In this document: positions 1 through 8,082 of the stretch, one piece after another
Layout: each line of letters opens with the position of its first letter
Position numbering within the stretch: the first letter of the stretch is position 1
From: Bradyrhizobium sp. AZCC 2176
GTDB lineage: Bacteria > Pseudomonadota > Alphaproteobacteria > Rhizobiales > Xanthobacteraceae
DNA: 64,000 nt
NCBI RefSeq assembly: GCF_036924645.1
Contig: NZ_JAZHRX010000001.1
Span: 1,798,001-1,862,000, forward strand
Reading direction: 5' to 3'
Translations under genes and position numbers: made by a program
The notes under the pieces: model-generated
The model's input: only the letters and a program-made list of their open reading frames with translations
Told to the model about the DNA's origin: nothing
The model's database searches: none

Positions 1-183
1 ATGCGCATTCTCGCCGATACCGCCCATGAGCGCGAGCGAGCGGTGCTCGTTGTCACCCACGATCCGCGGGTCGTCCCGTTTGCGGATCGCATCGTCGAGA
101 TCGAGGACGGTCTGATCGTGACAGAGCGACCTGGCGAGACGGCCCGCCCGCGTTTGCCCAGGGCCGCGCCGTTCAGGGCTTGA
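1..183 (+). CDS. ABC transporter ATP-binding protein, C-terminal fragment
   Basis: The last 60 residues of an ATPase whose start lies upstream of the window. The stretch VVTHDPRVVPFADRIVEIEDG carries the H-loop histidine and the strand that follows it in ABC ATPases. The 'THDPR' and 'ADRI...DG' pattern is typical of the LolD/MacB export group. Walker A, signature and Walker B are all outside the window, so the substrate cannot be named. The downstream esterase begins 15 bases after the stop on the same strand and may be co-transcribed. Confidence 0.75.
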   Translation: MRILADTAHERERAVLVVTHDPRVVPFADRIVEIEDGLIVTERPGETARPRLPRAAPFRA

Positions 184-198
184 GGGCAAGGACGAGCC

Positions 199-1095
199 AT
201 GAGCCTGCGGGCGGAAATTCTGCGCGTCGGTATTCGGATGTTTCTCAAGCGGCGCAGCGGAGCACTCGACGTCGAGCAGTGGCGGAAAGAGATGCGCGCG
301 ATCGAGCGGTTTCTGCCGCGCCCGCCTGCCAGGAGCGAAACCATCACGGTCGAGGCCGGCCGGCTTACGCTGCACCGGGTAAAAACTTCGGCATCCCGGC
401 CGGAGCGCAACGTGCTTTACCTCCACGGCGGTGCCTACGTTTCCGGCGCGCCGGTCTATTACCGACATTTCCTGTGGCGGATTGCCGACGCCTTGCAAGC
501 GCGCGTCTGGGCGCTCCAATACCGCCTGGCTCCCGAACACGCCTTTCCGGCGGCGCTTGATGACGCCGTCGAGGGCTATCATTGGCTTGCCGATCACACA
601 CCGGATATTCGCCAGTTGTTCGTGGTGGGAGATTCCGCGGGCGGAGGTCTCGCGCTGGGCCTGCTGCTGAAACTTCGTGACGACCGCAAAGCTCTTCCCG
701 CCGCGGCTGTCGTCCTGTCGCCCTGGACCGATCTGGCCCTGACCGGTCCCTCCTTGAAGTCGAATGCAGCGGCCGATCCGATGCTGAATGTCGATGATCT
801 CCCTGACCTGGCGCGGCTCTATCTCGCCGGCACCGATCCACGTACGCCCTACGCTTCGCCGCTCTACGGCGATCCCGCCGGGCTGCCTCCGGTCCTCATT
901 CAAGTTGGCAGCGATGAAATTCTCCGAGACGACGCTGTCCGAATGGCGGCGCTGCTGTGGTCAGAGAATCCGCGCAGCAAGCTCGAGGTCTGGCGCCGCA
1001 TGCCGCATACTTGGCAACTGTTTGTGCCGGTGCTGCCTGAAGCTCATCAGGCGATTGCGCGGATCGGGGAGTTTATCTCGAAGGTCGGCAGCTAA
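199..1095 (+). CDS. alpha/beta hydrolase, hormone-sensitive-lipase-type esterase
   Basis: A 298-residue cytoplasmic esterase. It has the HSL-family oxyanion-hole motif HGGAY (about residue 76) and the nucleophile elbow GDSAGGG (about residue 144). A late Asp in 'GSDEILRDD' and the His in 'RMPHTWQLF' would complete the Ser-Asp-His triad. The family hydrolyses short-chain acyl or carboxyl esters; the physiological substrate is not evident. The ATG follows an AAGGACG ribosome site. It starts 15 bases after the ABC ATPase fragment and converges with the dCTP deaminase gene, 16 bases away. Confidence 0.85.
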   Translation: MSLRAEILRVGIRMFLKRRSGALDVEQWRKEMRAIERFLPRPPARSETITVEAGRLTLHRVKTSASRPERNVLYLHGGAYVSGAPVYYRHFLWRIADALQARVWALQYRLAPEHAFPAALDDAVEGYHWLADHTPDIRQLFVVGDSAGGGLALGLLLKLRDDRKALPAAAVVLSPWTDLALTGPSLKSNAAADPMLNVDDLPDLARLYLAGTDPRTPYASPLYGDPAGLPPVLIQVGSDEILRDDAVRMAALLWSENPRSKLEVWRRMPHTWQLFVPVLPEAHQAIARIGEFISKVGS

Positions 1096-1111
1096 GCCGA
1101 CCTGTTCGCGG

Positions 1112-2242
1112 TCACACCCGGAAATGCTTGCTTAGCTTCAACCCCTGCGCCTGGTAGTTCGAGCCGATGCGCTGGCCGTACATCGCGTCGGGCCGCGACA
1201 GCATTTTCTCGTAGACCAGACGGCCTACGATCTGGCCGTGCTCGAGGATGAACGGCACCTCGCGCGAGCGCACTTCGAGCACGGCGCGCGCGCCCTGCCC
1301 GCCGGCGCCGGCATAGCCGAAGCCGGGATCGAAGAATCCCGCATAGTGCACGCGGAATTCGCCGACCAGCGGATCGAACGGCACCATTTCGGCGGCGTAA
1401 TCCGGCGGCACCTGCACGGCCTCCTTGGAGGCCAGGATGTAGAACTCACCGGGATCGAGAATGAGGCTGCCGTCTGGACGCGCCGGGATCGGCTCCCAGA
1501 ATTCGTCGACGGCGTAGCCGCCGCGACGGTCGATATCGACCACCCCCGTGTGGCGCTTGGCGCGATAGCCGACGAAGCCTGATGTGTTCTCACCGGAGAG
1601 ATCGACCGAGAGCGCCACGCCATTGGCCAAATCTGCATCGTCGATATCGACCAGCCGCTCGGCGCCATGCAGCGCATCGAGTTCGTCGGCATTGAGGATG
1701 GCGTCACCGGCGCGGAAGCGCACCTGAGAGAGCCGCGAGCCCTCGCGCAGCAGCACCGGAAACGTCTTCGGGCTGATCTCGGCATAGAGCGGGCCGTGAT
1801 AGCCGGCGCCGATCATGTCGAAGCGGCGGGTGCCGTCGGCGATCACGCGGGTGAAGACATCGAGCCGCCCGGTCGAACTCTTCGGGTTGGCGGCCGCCAC
1901 GATCTCCCGCGGCAGAGCGAGGCTTTCCAGCAGCGGCACGATGTAGACGCAGTTGGTCTCCAGCACCGCGCCATCGGAGAGGTCGATTTCGTGCAGCTTC
2001 AGCTCGTCGATGCGCTCGGCAACCGTGGCGCCGGGACCGGGCAGAAAGCTCGCGCGCACCCGGTAGGCGATGTCGCCCAGCCGCAAATCGAGGCTCGCCG
2101 GCTGGATCTGGCTTTCGACAAAGGGATATTCCGGCAGGATCAGGCCCGCATCCGCCATCGCCGCGATCATGCGGTCGGGCAGAATTCCGTTGGCGTCGGG
2201 CGGAAGCGTGAACGGCACGGCGCGATCCTCAATACGGCCCAA
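1112..2242 (-). CDS. dcd: dCTP deaminase, double-length alphaproteobacterial form
   Basis: Deaminates dCTP to dUTP, feeding thymidylate synthesis. At 376 residues it is about twice the length of the classical Dcd (about 190 residues). The N-terminal half has 'QPASLDLRLG' and 'NPKSSTGRLD', the dUTPase/Dcd-fold motifs. The C-terminal half repeats the fold with 'HYAGFFDPGFGYAG' and 'RAVLEVRS', which resembles the family's catalytic 'DPGF...LE' segment. The gene thus looks like a tandem fusion of two Dcd-like domains. It is divergent from the riboswitch-metZ unit, with about 90 bases between them. Confidence 0.85.
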   Translation of the reverse strand: MGRIEDRAVPFTLPPDANGILPDRMIAAMADAGLILPEYPFVESQIQPASLDLRLGDIAYRVRASFLPGPGATVAERIDELKLHEIDLSDGAVLETNCVYIVPLLESLALPREIVAAANPKSSTGRLDVFTRVIADGTRRFDMIGAGYHGPLYAEISPKTFPVLLREGSRLSQVRFRAGDAILNADELDALHGAERLVDIDDADLANGVALSVDLSGENTSGFVGYRAKRHTGVVDIDRRGGYAVDEFWEPIPARPDGSLILDPGEFYILASKEAVQVPPDYAAEMVPFDPLVGEFRVHYAGFFDPGFGYAGAGGQGARAVLEVRSREVPFILEHGQIVGRLVYEKMLSRPDAMYGQRIGSNYQAQGLKLSKHFRV

Positions 2243-2334
2243 TTGTCATCCAAACCTCGTAAATATGGGCTTTTAGGGGTTATCCGATGGCCGCCTTGAC
2301 GGGAAGGGCGCGAGGTAATATCAGCATGACTTAT

Positions 2335-2396
2335 CCCGTGGTGATTTGAGCCGGCCGGCTTGCAGCCACGTTAAATAAATCGCTAAACAGGCCGGG
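2335..2396 (+). promoter_or_regulatory. SAM-II riboswitch aptamer upstream of metZ
   Basis: The sequence matches what I know of the SAM-II (metA RNA) consensus. P1 pairs CGTGG (2337-2341) with CCACG (2366-2370). The loop carries TGATTTG (2342-2348) and GCTTGCAG (2358-2365). The tail has TTAAATAAAT and CGCTAAA (2371-2387). The pseudoknot helix can form between CCGGCC (2351-2356) and GGCCGG (2390-2395). SAM-II elements regulate methionine genes in alphaproteobacteria, and metZ lies directly downstream. Confidence 0.93.
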
Positions 2397-2409
2397 GACA
2401 CGTGTGATC

Positions 2410-2443
2410 CCGGCCTGTGGAAATTTTTCCAGGCCGGTTTTTT
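2410..2443 (+). terminator. intrinsic terminator of the metZ riboswitch expression platform
   Basis: A hairpin pairs CCGGCCTG (2410-2417) with CAGGCCGG (2430-2437) and is followed by six T residues (2438-2443). It lies between the SAM-II aptamer and the metZ ribosome site, as expected for premature termination when SAM is bound. A second hairpin, GTGACCA (2444-2450) with TGGTCAC (2459-2465), ends four bases before the GGAGG at 2469-2473. It may help set translation initiation. Confidence 0.85.
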
Positions 2444-2477
2444 GTGACCATTTTCCGGTGGTCACGGCGGAGGTCAC

Positions 2478-3671
2478 ATGTCTGAGACTGGTTCTACCAA
2501 GCGCTATCGTCCCGAAACCAAGCTGGTGCATGCCGGCGCCCTGCGCTCGCAATTCGGCGAGACGTCCGAGGCGCTGTTCCTGACGCAGGGCTTCATCTAC
2601 GACACCGCCGAGCAGTGCGAGGCGCGGTTCAAGGGCGAGGATCCCGGCTTTCTCTATTCGCGCTTTTCCAATCCCAACATCTCGATGTTCGAGCGGCGCA
2701 TGATCGAGCTCGAAGGCGCCGAAGCCGCGCGGGCGACCGCGACCGGCATGGCGGCGGTGACGACTGCGATCCTCGCCCCGCTGAAGGCCGGCGACCACGT
2801 GGTGGCGGCGAAGGCGATGTTCGGCTCTTGCCGCTATGTGGTGGAAGATTTGCTGCCGCGCTACGGCATCCAGTCCACCCTCGTCGACGGCCTCGACCTC
2901 GACCAGTGGAAGCGCGCGATGCAGCCGAACACCAGGACGTGCTTCCTGGAGAGCCCGACCAATCCGACGCTCGACGTGCTGGATATCCAGTCGATCGCCG
3001 AGATCGCGCACAAGGGCGGCGCGCGGCTGATCGTCGACAATGTGTTCGCCACCCCGATCTGGCAGAGCCCGCTGTCGCTCGGCGCCGACGTCGTGATCTA
3101 TTCCGCGACCAAGCACATCGACGGCCAGGGCCGCTGCCTCGGCGGCATCATCCTGTCCTCGGAAGCGTTCATCGCCGAGCACATCCACAATTTCATGCGC
3201 CAGACCGGTCCGTCGATGTCGCCGTTCAACGCCTGGGTGCTGCTGAAGGGGCTGGAGACGCTCGGCGTCCGCGTGCGCGCGCAGACCGAGACGGCGGCGA
3301 AGGTCGCGGACAGCCTTGCCAAGCATCCGAAGATCTCGCGGCTGATCTATCCCGGCCGCGCGGATCATCCGCAGGCTGCACTGGTGAAGCGGCAGATGCG
3401 TGCCGGCTCGACCCTGATCGGCTTCGAGGTCAAGGGCGGCAAGCAGGCCGCGTTCCGCTGCCTCAACGCGCTGCAGATCTCGCGCATCTCCAACAATCTC
3501 GGCGATGCCAAGAGCCTCGTCACCCATCCTGCGACCACGACGCATCAACGGCTGACGCCGGAGGCGCGCGCCGAACTCGGCATCAGCGAGGGTTTCATTC
3601 GCTTCTCGGCCGGGCTCGAACATGCCGATGATCTGATCGAGGATTTTGCGGCGGCGCTGGAGAAGGCGTGA
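2478..3671 (+). CDS. metZ: O-succinylhomoserine sulfhydrylase
   Basis: A 397-residue PLP enzyme of the Cys/Met-metabolism family that converts O-succinylhomoserine and sulfide to homocysteine for methionine synthesis. 'YSRFSNPN' and 'ATGMAAVTTAIL' form the cofactor pocket, and the PLP lysine is in 'YSATKHIDGQGR' (about residue 210). The C-terminal 'SLVTHPATTTH' is typical of the family. The direct-sulfhydrylation assignment is supported by the SAM-II riboswitch and terminator immediately upstream. Translation starts at the ATG after GGAGG (2469-2473). Confidence 0.93.
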   Translation: MSETGSTKRYRPETKLVHAGALRSQFGETSEALFLTQGFIYDTAEQCEARFKGEDPGFLYSRFSNPNISMFERRMIELEGAEAARATATGMAAVTTAILAPLKAGDHVVAAKAMFGSCRYVVEDLLPRYGIQSTLVDGLDLDQWKRAMQPNTRTCFLESPTNPTLDVLDIQSIAEIAHKGGARLIVDNVFATPIWQSPLSLGADVVIYSATKHIDGQGRCLGGIILSSEAFIAEHIHNFMRQTGPSMSPFNAWVLLKGLETLGVRVRAQTETAAKVADSLAKHPKISRLIYPGRADHPQAALVKRQMRAGSTLIGFEVKGGKQAAFRCLNALQISRISNNLGDAKSLVTHPATTTHQRLTPEARAELGISEGFIRFSAGLEHADDLIEDFAAALEKA

Positions 3672-3677
3672 GGGCGA

Positions 3678-3735
3678 ATGGCGAATAGCGAATGGAATTC
3701 ATCCCATTCGCTATTCGCTACTCACTATTCGCCTC
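3678..3735. repeat. GCGAATGG-type palindromic repeat
   Basis: GCGAATAGCGAATGG (3681-3695) is followed after eight bases by its exact complement CCATTCGCTATTCGC (3704-3718), giving a 15-bp perfect stem, with further degenerate units on each side. It sits between the convergent metZ and SGNH genes and could act as a bidirectional transcription stop. A related array occurs at 31,979-32,048. Confidence 0.8.
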
Positions 3736-3737
3736 TC

Positions 3738-4751
3738 TCACATCGGCCGGTACGCGCGCACGTTCGCGGGCACGTTGACGCCGAGCTTGATCTGGCCGAC
3801 CGACTTGATGATGTCGTCGCCGAGCAGTTGGGCGAAGCAGGCGTAGCCCCAGTCGCTCATATGCAGGCCGTCGGCGATCACGAAATTCTCGATCGGAATC
3901 GCCTGCTTTTCGTGCCAGTCCTTCATCACCGCAAACCGCGGGAAGACGCCGACCTTGCGAAGCTCGGCGACCTTGTTGAGCAGGCGCATCATCTTGCCGG
4001 CGCTTTCCGCATGCTCGTTGACCCGTGGCGAATATTGCGGATCGATCAGCACAACGTCGGCGCCAACCATCTGAATGCGCGAGATGCCTTCCTCGACGAG
4101 CTTTGCCGTCTCACCCGGATCGAGGTTGCGCAGCACCGCGTTGGTGCCGACCTGCCAGATCACCAGATCCGGATGCAGGTCGATGACGGCCGTCTGCAGC
4201 CGCTTCATCATTTCCGGCGCATCCTCGCCGCCCTTGCCGGCATTGATGACGGAGATATCGGCCGTCGGATATTGCCGGCGCAATTGCGCGGCGAGCCGGT
4301 TGGGATAGTTGAAATCCGGCGAAGTCGCGCCAAAACCAGCGGTCGACGACGATCCGAACGCGACGATCACCACCGGCTGCCCCGCAACCAGCTTGCTCGC
4401 GACGCGCGGCAGCGACCCCATCGATTTGGAGGCGCCCTTTGGCGGCAGGCACGGAACACGGCTGAAGATGTCGCCGGCCGATTTCGCGACTTCCCTCACC
4501 TTGTCGATGGCCTTGCCAGTGATGCCCTTCTGCGCCGCCGCATTGGCGGCGGCCGGGGGCGCTGCCTGCGGTGGGGCGCTCTCGGCCTTGTTGTCGGTCT
4601 TGTTGCTATCGGACAGCGCCGCCTGCTGGCCGCTCTGCTGCGGAGCCGTCTGCGCGTGCAGCGGCAGCACCGAGGCAGGCATCAATAGCGCCAGGCTCGC
4701 GGCAAAGATGGTCGGCAATGTCGACAAACGAAAAGGGTAGTGAGAACTCAT
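3738..4751 (-). CDS. secreted SGNH/GDSL-type hydrolase
   Basis: A 337-residue protein with a cleavable-looking N-terminal signal (hydrophobic stretch to about residue 33, ending 'PLHAQ') and a Pro/Ala/Gln-rich linker. The SGNH fold carries the block I serine in 'FGSSSTAGFG', block III in 'WQVGTNAVLR' and a DxxH triad in 'IADGLHMSDWG'. It is predicted to act on esters or O-acyl groups in the periplasm. It lies downstream of a paralogue and an OpgC-like acyltransferase on the same strand, which suggests a shared role in acyl decoration of envelope glycans. That role is inferred from context only. Confidence 0.8.
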   Translation of the reverse strand: MSSHYPFRLSTLPTIFAASLALLMPASVLPLHAQTAPQQSGQQAALSDSNKTDNKAESAPPQAAPPAAANAAAQKGITGKAIDKVREVAKSAGDIFSRVPCLPPKGASKSMGSLPRVASKLVAGQPVVIVAFGSSSTAGFGATSPDFNYPNRLAAQLRRQYPTADISVINAGKGGEDAPEMMKRLQTAVIDLHPDLVIWQVGTNAVLRNLDPGETAKLVEEGISRIQMVGADVVLIDPQYSPRVNEHAESAGKMMRLLNKVAELRKVGVFPRFAVMKDWHEKQAIPIENFVIADGLHMSDWGYACFAQLLGDDIIKSVGQIKLGVNVPANVRAYRPM

Positions 4752-4763
4752 TAACGCTGGTCC

Positions 4764-5525
4764 CTAATTCTGCTGCGCCTGGTCGAGGCGGGCCGCATCG
4801 AGCACAAATTTCGACAGCGCGCGGCCGAGGCAGCCATGAACCCGTTTGGCCATGTCGGTGCCATGAAAAGTACTGAACAGATCGAAATCTCCGGCGTCGT
4901 TCCAGTGACGCATGATGGCAAACCGGTCGAACAGCGGAACATTATGCTGCTGCGCCACCACGCGCATATTATCTAGGTATGGCGGCGCAGAAATCATCGT
5001 TTCCGTCCGCGGGCTGTATTGCAGATTGACCAGAACCACATCGGCTCCCGCATTTTGCAGCGCAACAATTCCTTCGTCGATGGCACCGCGAAAATCGTCG
5101 GGATCGACGGATCGCATAGCATCGACGGTTCCCGTCTGCCAGATGACCAAAGTAGGTCTTTTTGCTTCCACCAGCTTAACGAGGTTGGCGTCCACCTCCT
5201 CGGCCGTCTTCCCGTTCTGTAGTTCTACGGAGAGGTTGACGGTGATCGAAGGCAGCTTCTCCTTCAGGGCCGCCTGCAGCTTGGCCGGATAGGCGCTGGC
5301 TTCGGAGGACAGGATGGTCGACGACCGGCTCCCCACCACCAGGACGGTCAGCGGCCGGGCGTTCTTGACCGCCTCGGCCACCTTCGGAAGCGTGCTCTCG
5401 GTGGAGAGGAGATGGCCCGGGACTTCGCAGGTCTGAGGGGCGGCGTCCTCGGCACGAGCAAAACCAGCGGCTGCAAGACCGGCAAACAGCGTCAGAACCA
5501 GCACAGCTCGAGAGCCGGACCTCAT
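4764..5525 (-). CDS. secreted SGNH-like protein with altered catalytic motifs
   Basis: A 253-residue paralogue of the preceding protein. The chosen ATG (5525) overlaps the stop of the acyltransferase gene as ATGA and begins a signal peptide ending 'AGFARA'. It retains the same layout: 'VVGSRSSTIL' matches block I, 'VIWQTGTVDAMR' block III and 'STFHGTDMAKRVHGC' the C-terminal block. The DxxH aspartate of the neighbour is Ser here and the block III Asn is Val. It may be a non-catalytic or substrate-binding partner. A longer upstream reading exists but would extend into the acyltransferase gene. Confidence 0.7.
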   Translation of the reverse strand: MRSGSRAVLVLTLFAGLAAAGFARAEDAAPQTCEVPGHLLSTESTLPKVAEAVKNARPLTVLVVGSRSSTILSSEASAYPAKLQAALKEKLPSITVNLSVELQNGKTAEEVDANLVKLVEAKRPTLVIWQTGTVDAMRSVDPDDFRGAIDEGIVALQNAGADVVLVNLQYSPRTETMISAPPYLDNMRVVAQQHNVPLFDRFAIMRHWNDAGDFDLFSTFHGTDMAKRVHGCLGRALSKFVLDAARLDQAQQN

Positions 5526-6763
5526 ACGCTTCCTCCCGCCATGTCGGCATTGCCACCGGTGATTTTCGTTTTCGAGGCTCCTTTGTCGGCCGTATGCTTG
5601 TACCACGAAATCACCCACGCCACGCCCCACATGATGAGGATTCCGGCAACGCTGACCAAGGCGTGCGTGACGGCACCGCCGCCAACTTCGGCCAGCACGA
5701 AGTGCCCGGCAAAGGCCAGGAAGACGCCGAGGCAGAATATCTCAAGCGAATGCTGGCCGCACAGGATCAATGGTCGCAGCCAGCGCGATTTGAGCCCCGA
5801 CCAATCCTTGGGCAGGAAGCGCACGGTGAGCGCCGCAAGCGCCAGGAAATGGGCAAAGCGCAGCACGTCCAGATCGGTCTTGGTGATCGGATACATCCAC
5901 TGCTCGAGCCGCTTCGGCATCAGGAAGCTGAGCTGCGGCAGGTGCCAGGTCAGCGTGACGAAGAACGAGAAAAGCAAATAGCCGGCGCAGATCCACAGCG
6001 TCACCGGCGACGACAGGACCCGCGACATCCGCGCGGCGCCGCCCAGTGCGCACCAGGCGCCGAATACGAACAGCAATTGCCAGCAGAACGGATTGAAGAT
6101 CCAGAAGCCGCTCGGATAGGCGGTCAGATACCAGTCGAAATGCCAGGTCAGCACGTACAGCAGCACCGAGAGCGCCAGCGCGACGTCGGCCCGCCATTTC
6201 ATCAGCCACAGGATGATGGGCAGAAACAGCATCAGCACGATGTAGAGCGGCAGCACGTCCATGTTGACGGGCCGGAATCTCAGGAGCAGCGCCTGAATGA
6301 TGGTGACATCAGGTTGCTTGAGAAAATCCATGATGCCCATTTCTTCGCTGTAGAGCGGGTTCTCGAAACGGGTGGCGACATAGGAAATTTCGGCGAGGAA
6401 GATCGTGAACAGGAACACATGCGCGACGTAGATCTGCCAGACCCGGCGCATGATCCGCGCGGTCGCCACCACGAAGCCGGCGTCCAGCATCGCCCGGCCG
6501 TAGACGAAGGCCGCGGTGTATCCGGAGATGAAGATGAAGATCTCGGCGGCGTCGGAAAATCCATAGTTGCGGATGGTGAACCAGGTCAGGATATTGGTCG
6601 GCAGATGGTCGATGAAGATCAGCCACAGCGCCATTCCGCGAAACAGGTCGAGCCGCAATTCGCGCTCTCCGGCAACGGGTAGCGTGATCGCCGGCGCGGA
6701 AGCCACCGCGGCCTTGGTATCGCTGAGAGGCCTTCCGGCAACTGGATCGGCAATGGACGACAT
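5522..6763 (-). CDS. opgC: OpgC-family membrane acyltransferase
   Basis: A 413-residue multi-pass protein that begins its catalytic region with 'LRLDLFRGMALWLIFIDHLP', the N-terminal signature of OpgC. OpgC succinylates osmoregulated periplasmic glucans. About ten hydrophobic segments follow, and the C-terminus is Lys-rich. It heads a minus-strand unit with the two SGNH proteins (four-base overlap with the next gene), an arrangement like other acyltransferase plus SGNH pairs that modify surface polysaccharides. The transferred acyl group and the acceptor are not determinable from sequence. Confidence 0.82.
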   Translation of the reverse strand: MSSIADPVAGRPLSDTKAAVASAPAITLPVAGERELRLDLFRGMALWLIFIDHLPTNILTWFTIRNYGFSDAAEIFIFISGYTAAFVYGRAMLDAGFVVATARIMRRVWQIYVAHVFLFTIFLAEISYVATRFENPLYSEEMGIMDFLKQPDVTIIQALLLRFRPVNMDVLPLYIVLMLFLPIILWLMKWRADVALALSVLLYVLTWHFDWYLTAYPSGFWIFNPFCWQLLFVFGAWCALGGAARMSRVLSSPVTLWICAGYLLFSFFVTLTWHLPQLSFLMPKRLEQWMYPITKTDLDVLRFAHFLALAALTVRFLPKDWSGLKSRWLRPLILCGQHSLEIFCLGVFLAFAGHFVLAEVGGGAVTHALVSVAGILIMWGVAWVISWYKHTADKGASKTKITGGNADMAGGSV

Positions 6764-6999
6764 CTGGCACCGTTGGTTGAGCTTTTACGCGTGCACCGTC
6801 CGGGAAAGATAATATCGGCCCGCAGCTTGCACACAAGGATACGCAAACAGGTACGGGGCCGGACCGCGCGCGGCTGCGCTCTAGAACGGAACTATGTTGA
6901 AACCGCGATGAAACAAGCGGCAACCCCGGCGGAGCGGAGATTGTTCCCCCGGCATTCTTGGCTATGATACGAAACAGGGTTTTCCGGAAGCTTTTTCCC

Positions 7000-7392
7000 A
7001 TGTACCGCGCCGTCACCCGCCAGATCGAAGTCACTGTCGAACCGAACTTCCTCCCCGGGCGCTCGTCGGTCGACAAGGGCCAGTATTTCTGGTCCTACAC
7101 GATCGTCATCACCAATACCGGCGCCGAGACCGTGCAGCTCCGTACCCGGCACTGGATCATCACCGACGCCACCGGCCGCAAGCAGGAAGTCCGCGGCGAA
7201 GGCGTGGTCGGCGAGCAGCCCGTGCTGGCGCCGGGCGAGCGCTTCAAATACACCAGCGGCGTGCCGCTGCCGACCGCGTCGGGGTTCATGACCGGGCGCT
7301 ATCAGATGGTCAGCGAAAGCGGCGAGCGGTTCGAGATCGACGTGCCGACGTTCTCGCTCGACAGCCCGGATAACAAGCGGGTGTTGAACTAG
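7000..7392 (+). CDS. apaG: ApaG/Co2+-Mg2+ efflux-associated protein
   Basis: A 130-residue single-domain beta-sandwich protein of the ApaG (DUF525) family. 'YFWSYTIVITNTGAETVQL' and 'RHWIITDATG...VRGEGVVGEQP' are the diagnostic family segments. The ATG at 7000 preceded by GGAAG gives the usual family length; an upstream in-frame start at 6958 would add 14 unsupported residues. Its function is still poorly defined. It stands alone and is followed by a long repeat-filled gap. The 236 bases before it hold no gene I can support. Confidence 0.9.
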   Translation: MYRAVTRQIEVTVEPNFLPGRSSVDKGQYFWSYTIVITNTGAETVQLRTRHWIITDATGRKQEVRGEGVVGEQPVLAPGERFKYTSGVPLPTASGFMTGRYQMVSESGERFEIDVPTFSLDSPDNKRVLN

Positions 7393-7429
7393 GGCATTGC
7401 GCGCTCTCTGTAGCCCGGATTCTCTTCGC

Positions 7430-7560
7430 TCGTCATTCCCCGGTGCGCAATTGCGCACCTGGGGATGCGCCTCTTGGCGCAGACCCGGAATCCATTTCAC
7501 CATTCGGTTTGCGGCTCAATGGATTCCGGGCTCGCGCTTCGCGCGCCCCGGAATGACGAC
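7430..7560. repeat. bipartite palindromic intergenic repeat
   Basis: GTGCGCAATTGCGCAC (7443-7458) is a perfect 16-bp palindrome. CCGGAATCCATT (7486-7497) pairs with AATGGATTCCGG (7518-7529), and the unit closes with CCCCGGAATGACGAC. The same 'CATTCCGG...CCGGAATGACG' ends recur at 35,232-35,314 and 40,718-40,801, so this is a dispersed family rather than a local structure. Confidence 0.8.
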
Positions 7561-7604
7561 TGAGTATGACTTCGCGATCTCGCGGCGCATTGCGCCCGAG
7601 GTTT

Positions 7605-8075
7605 GATCTTCGTTGTCCCTCTTCGAAATAGAGGGCGCAGGGAAGACCGGGTGCTTGCTGCACCCGCGGTCTCGCGTGCGATTTGCGCAAACAAAACTGC
7701 ACACGAGCATACAGGGCAGCGGGAGCATTCCGGCCTTCCCTGCGCAATGGCTTTACGGCTTACTTCGTGCTCTTCCCGGAGAACGGCTCTGTTGCCTCCG
7801 TCGCTGCGCAAACGGTTTCACGCAACTTAGCGCCAGCACCGCGGCGCCCGAACCACACGACTTCACCGTACGCGTCACGCACCTTCGTCTTTGCGCGCTT
7901 CGCGTCCATCGCATCTCACCGCGCGTTCGTGACGATGGCCAACGCCCCTCATCTGCCGCGAGACGGGCGGAGTTATGTCGCTGATTTGGGTGAGAACGAA
8001 AGCAGAATATTTTTGCGCGAAGGGCTGGACAGGTTTTTACTGATTTGCCCGACAAGTGAAATGGCCGCGAATTGT
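7605..8075. repeat. long dispersed noncoding repeat of Bradyrhizobium type
   Basis: About 470 bases between apaG and hslO without a convincing gene. The start, 'gagggcgcagggaagaccggg', and inner parts such as 'ggctttacggcttacttcg' match, from memory, a sequence that recurs many times in Bradyrhizobium genomes and is often annotated as small hypothetical ORFs. A GC-rich hairpin lies near 7645-7672. The overlapping open frames (for example 7613-7984) look like by-products of composition. Confidence 0.6.
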
Positions 8076-8082
8076 AGTGCCC

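Noticed and set aside
2331..3623. 430-codon open frame on the strand opposite metZ
   Set aside because: It mirrors metZ codons and gives an Arg/His-rich sequence without family motifs; a shadow of high GC content.
6885..6965. EcfG-type GGAAC promoter near apaG
   Set aside because: GGAAC is present on both strands but the spacing to a GTT does not match the expected 16-17 bases.
7613..7984. Small hypothetical protein in the apaG-hslO gap
   Set aside because: No ribosome site or homology to functional proteins; overlaps the dispersed repeat, and several overlapping frames are equally open.
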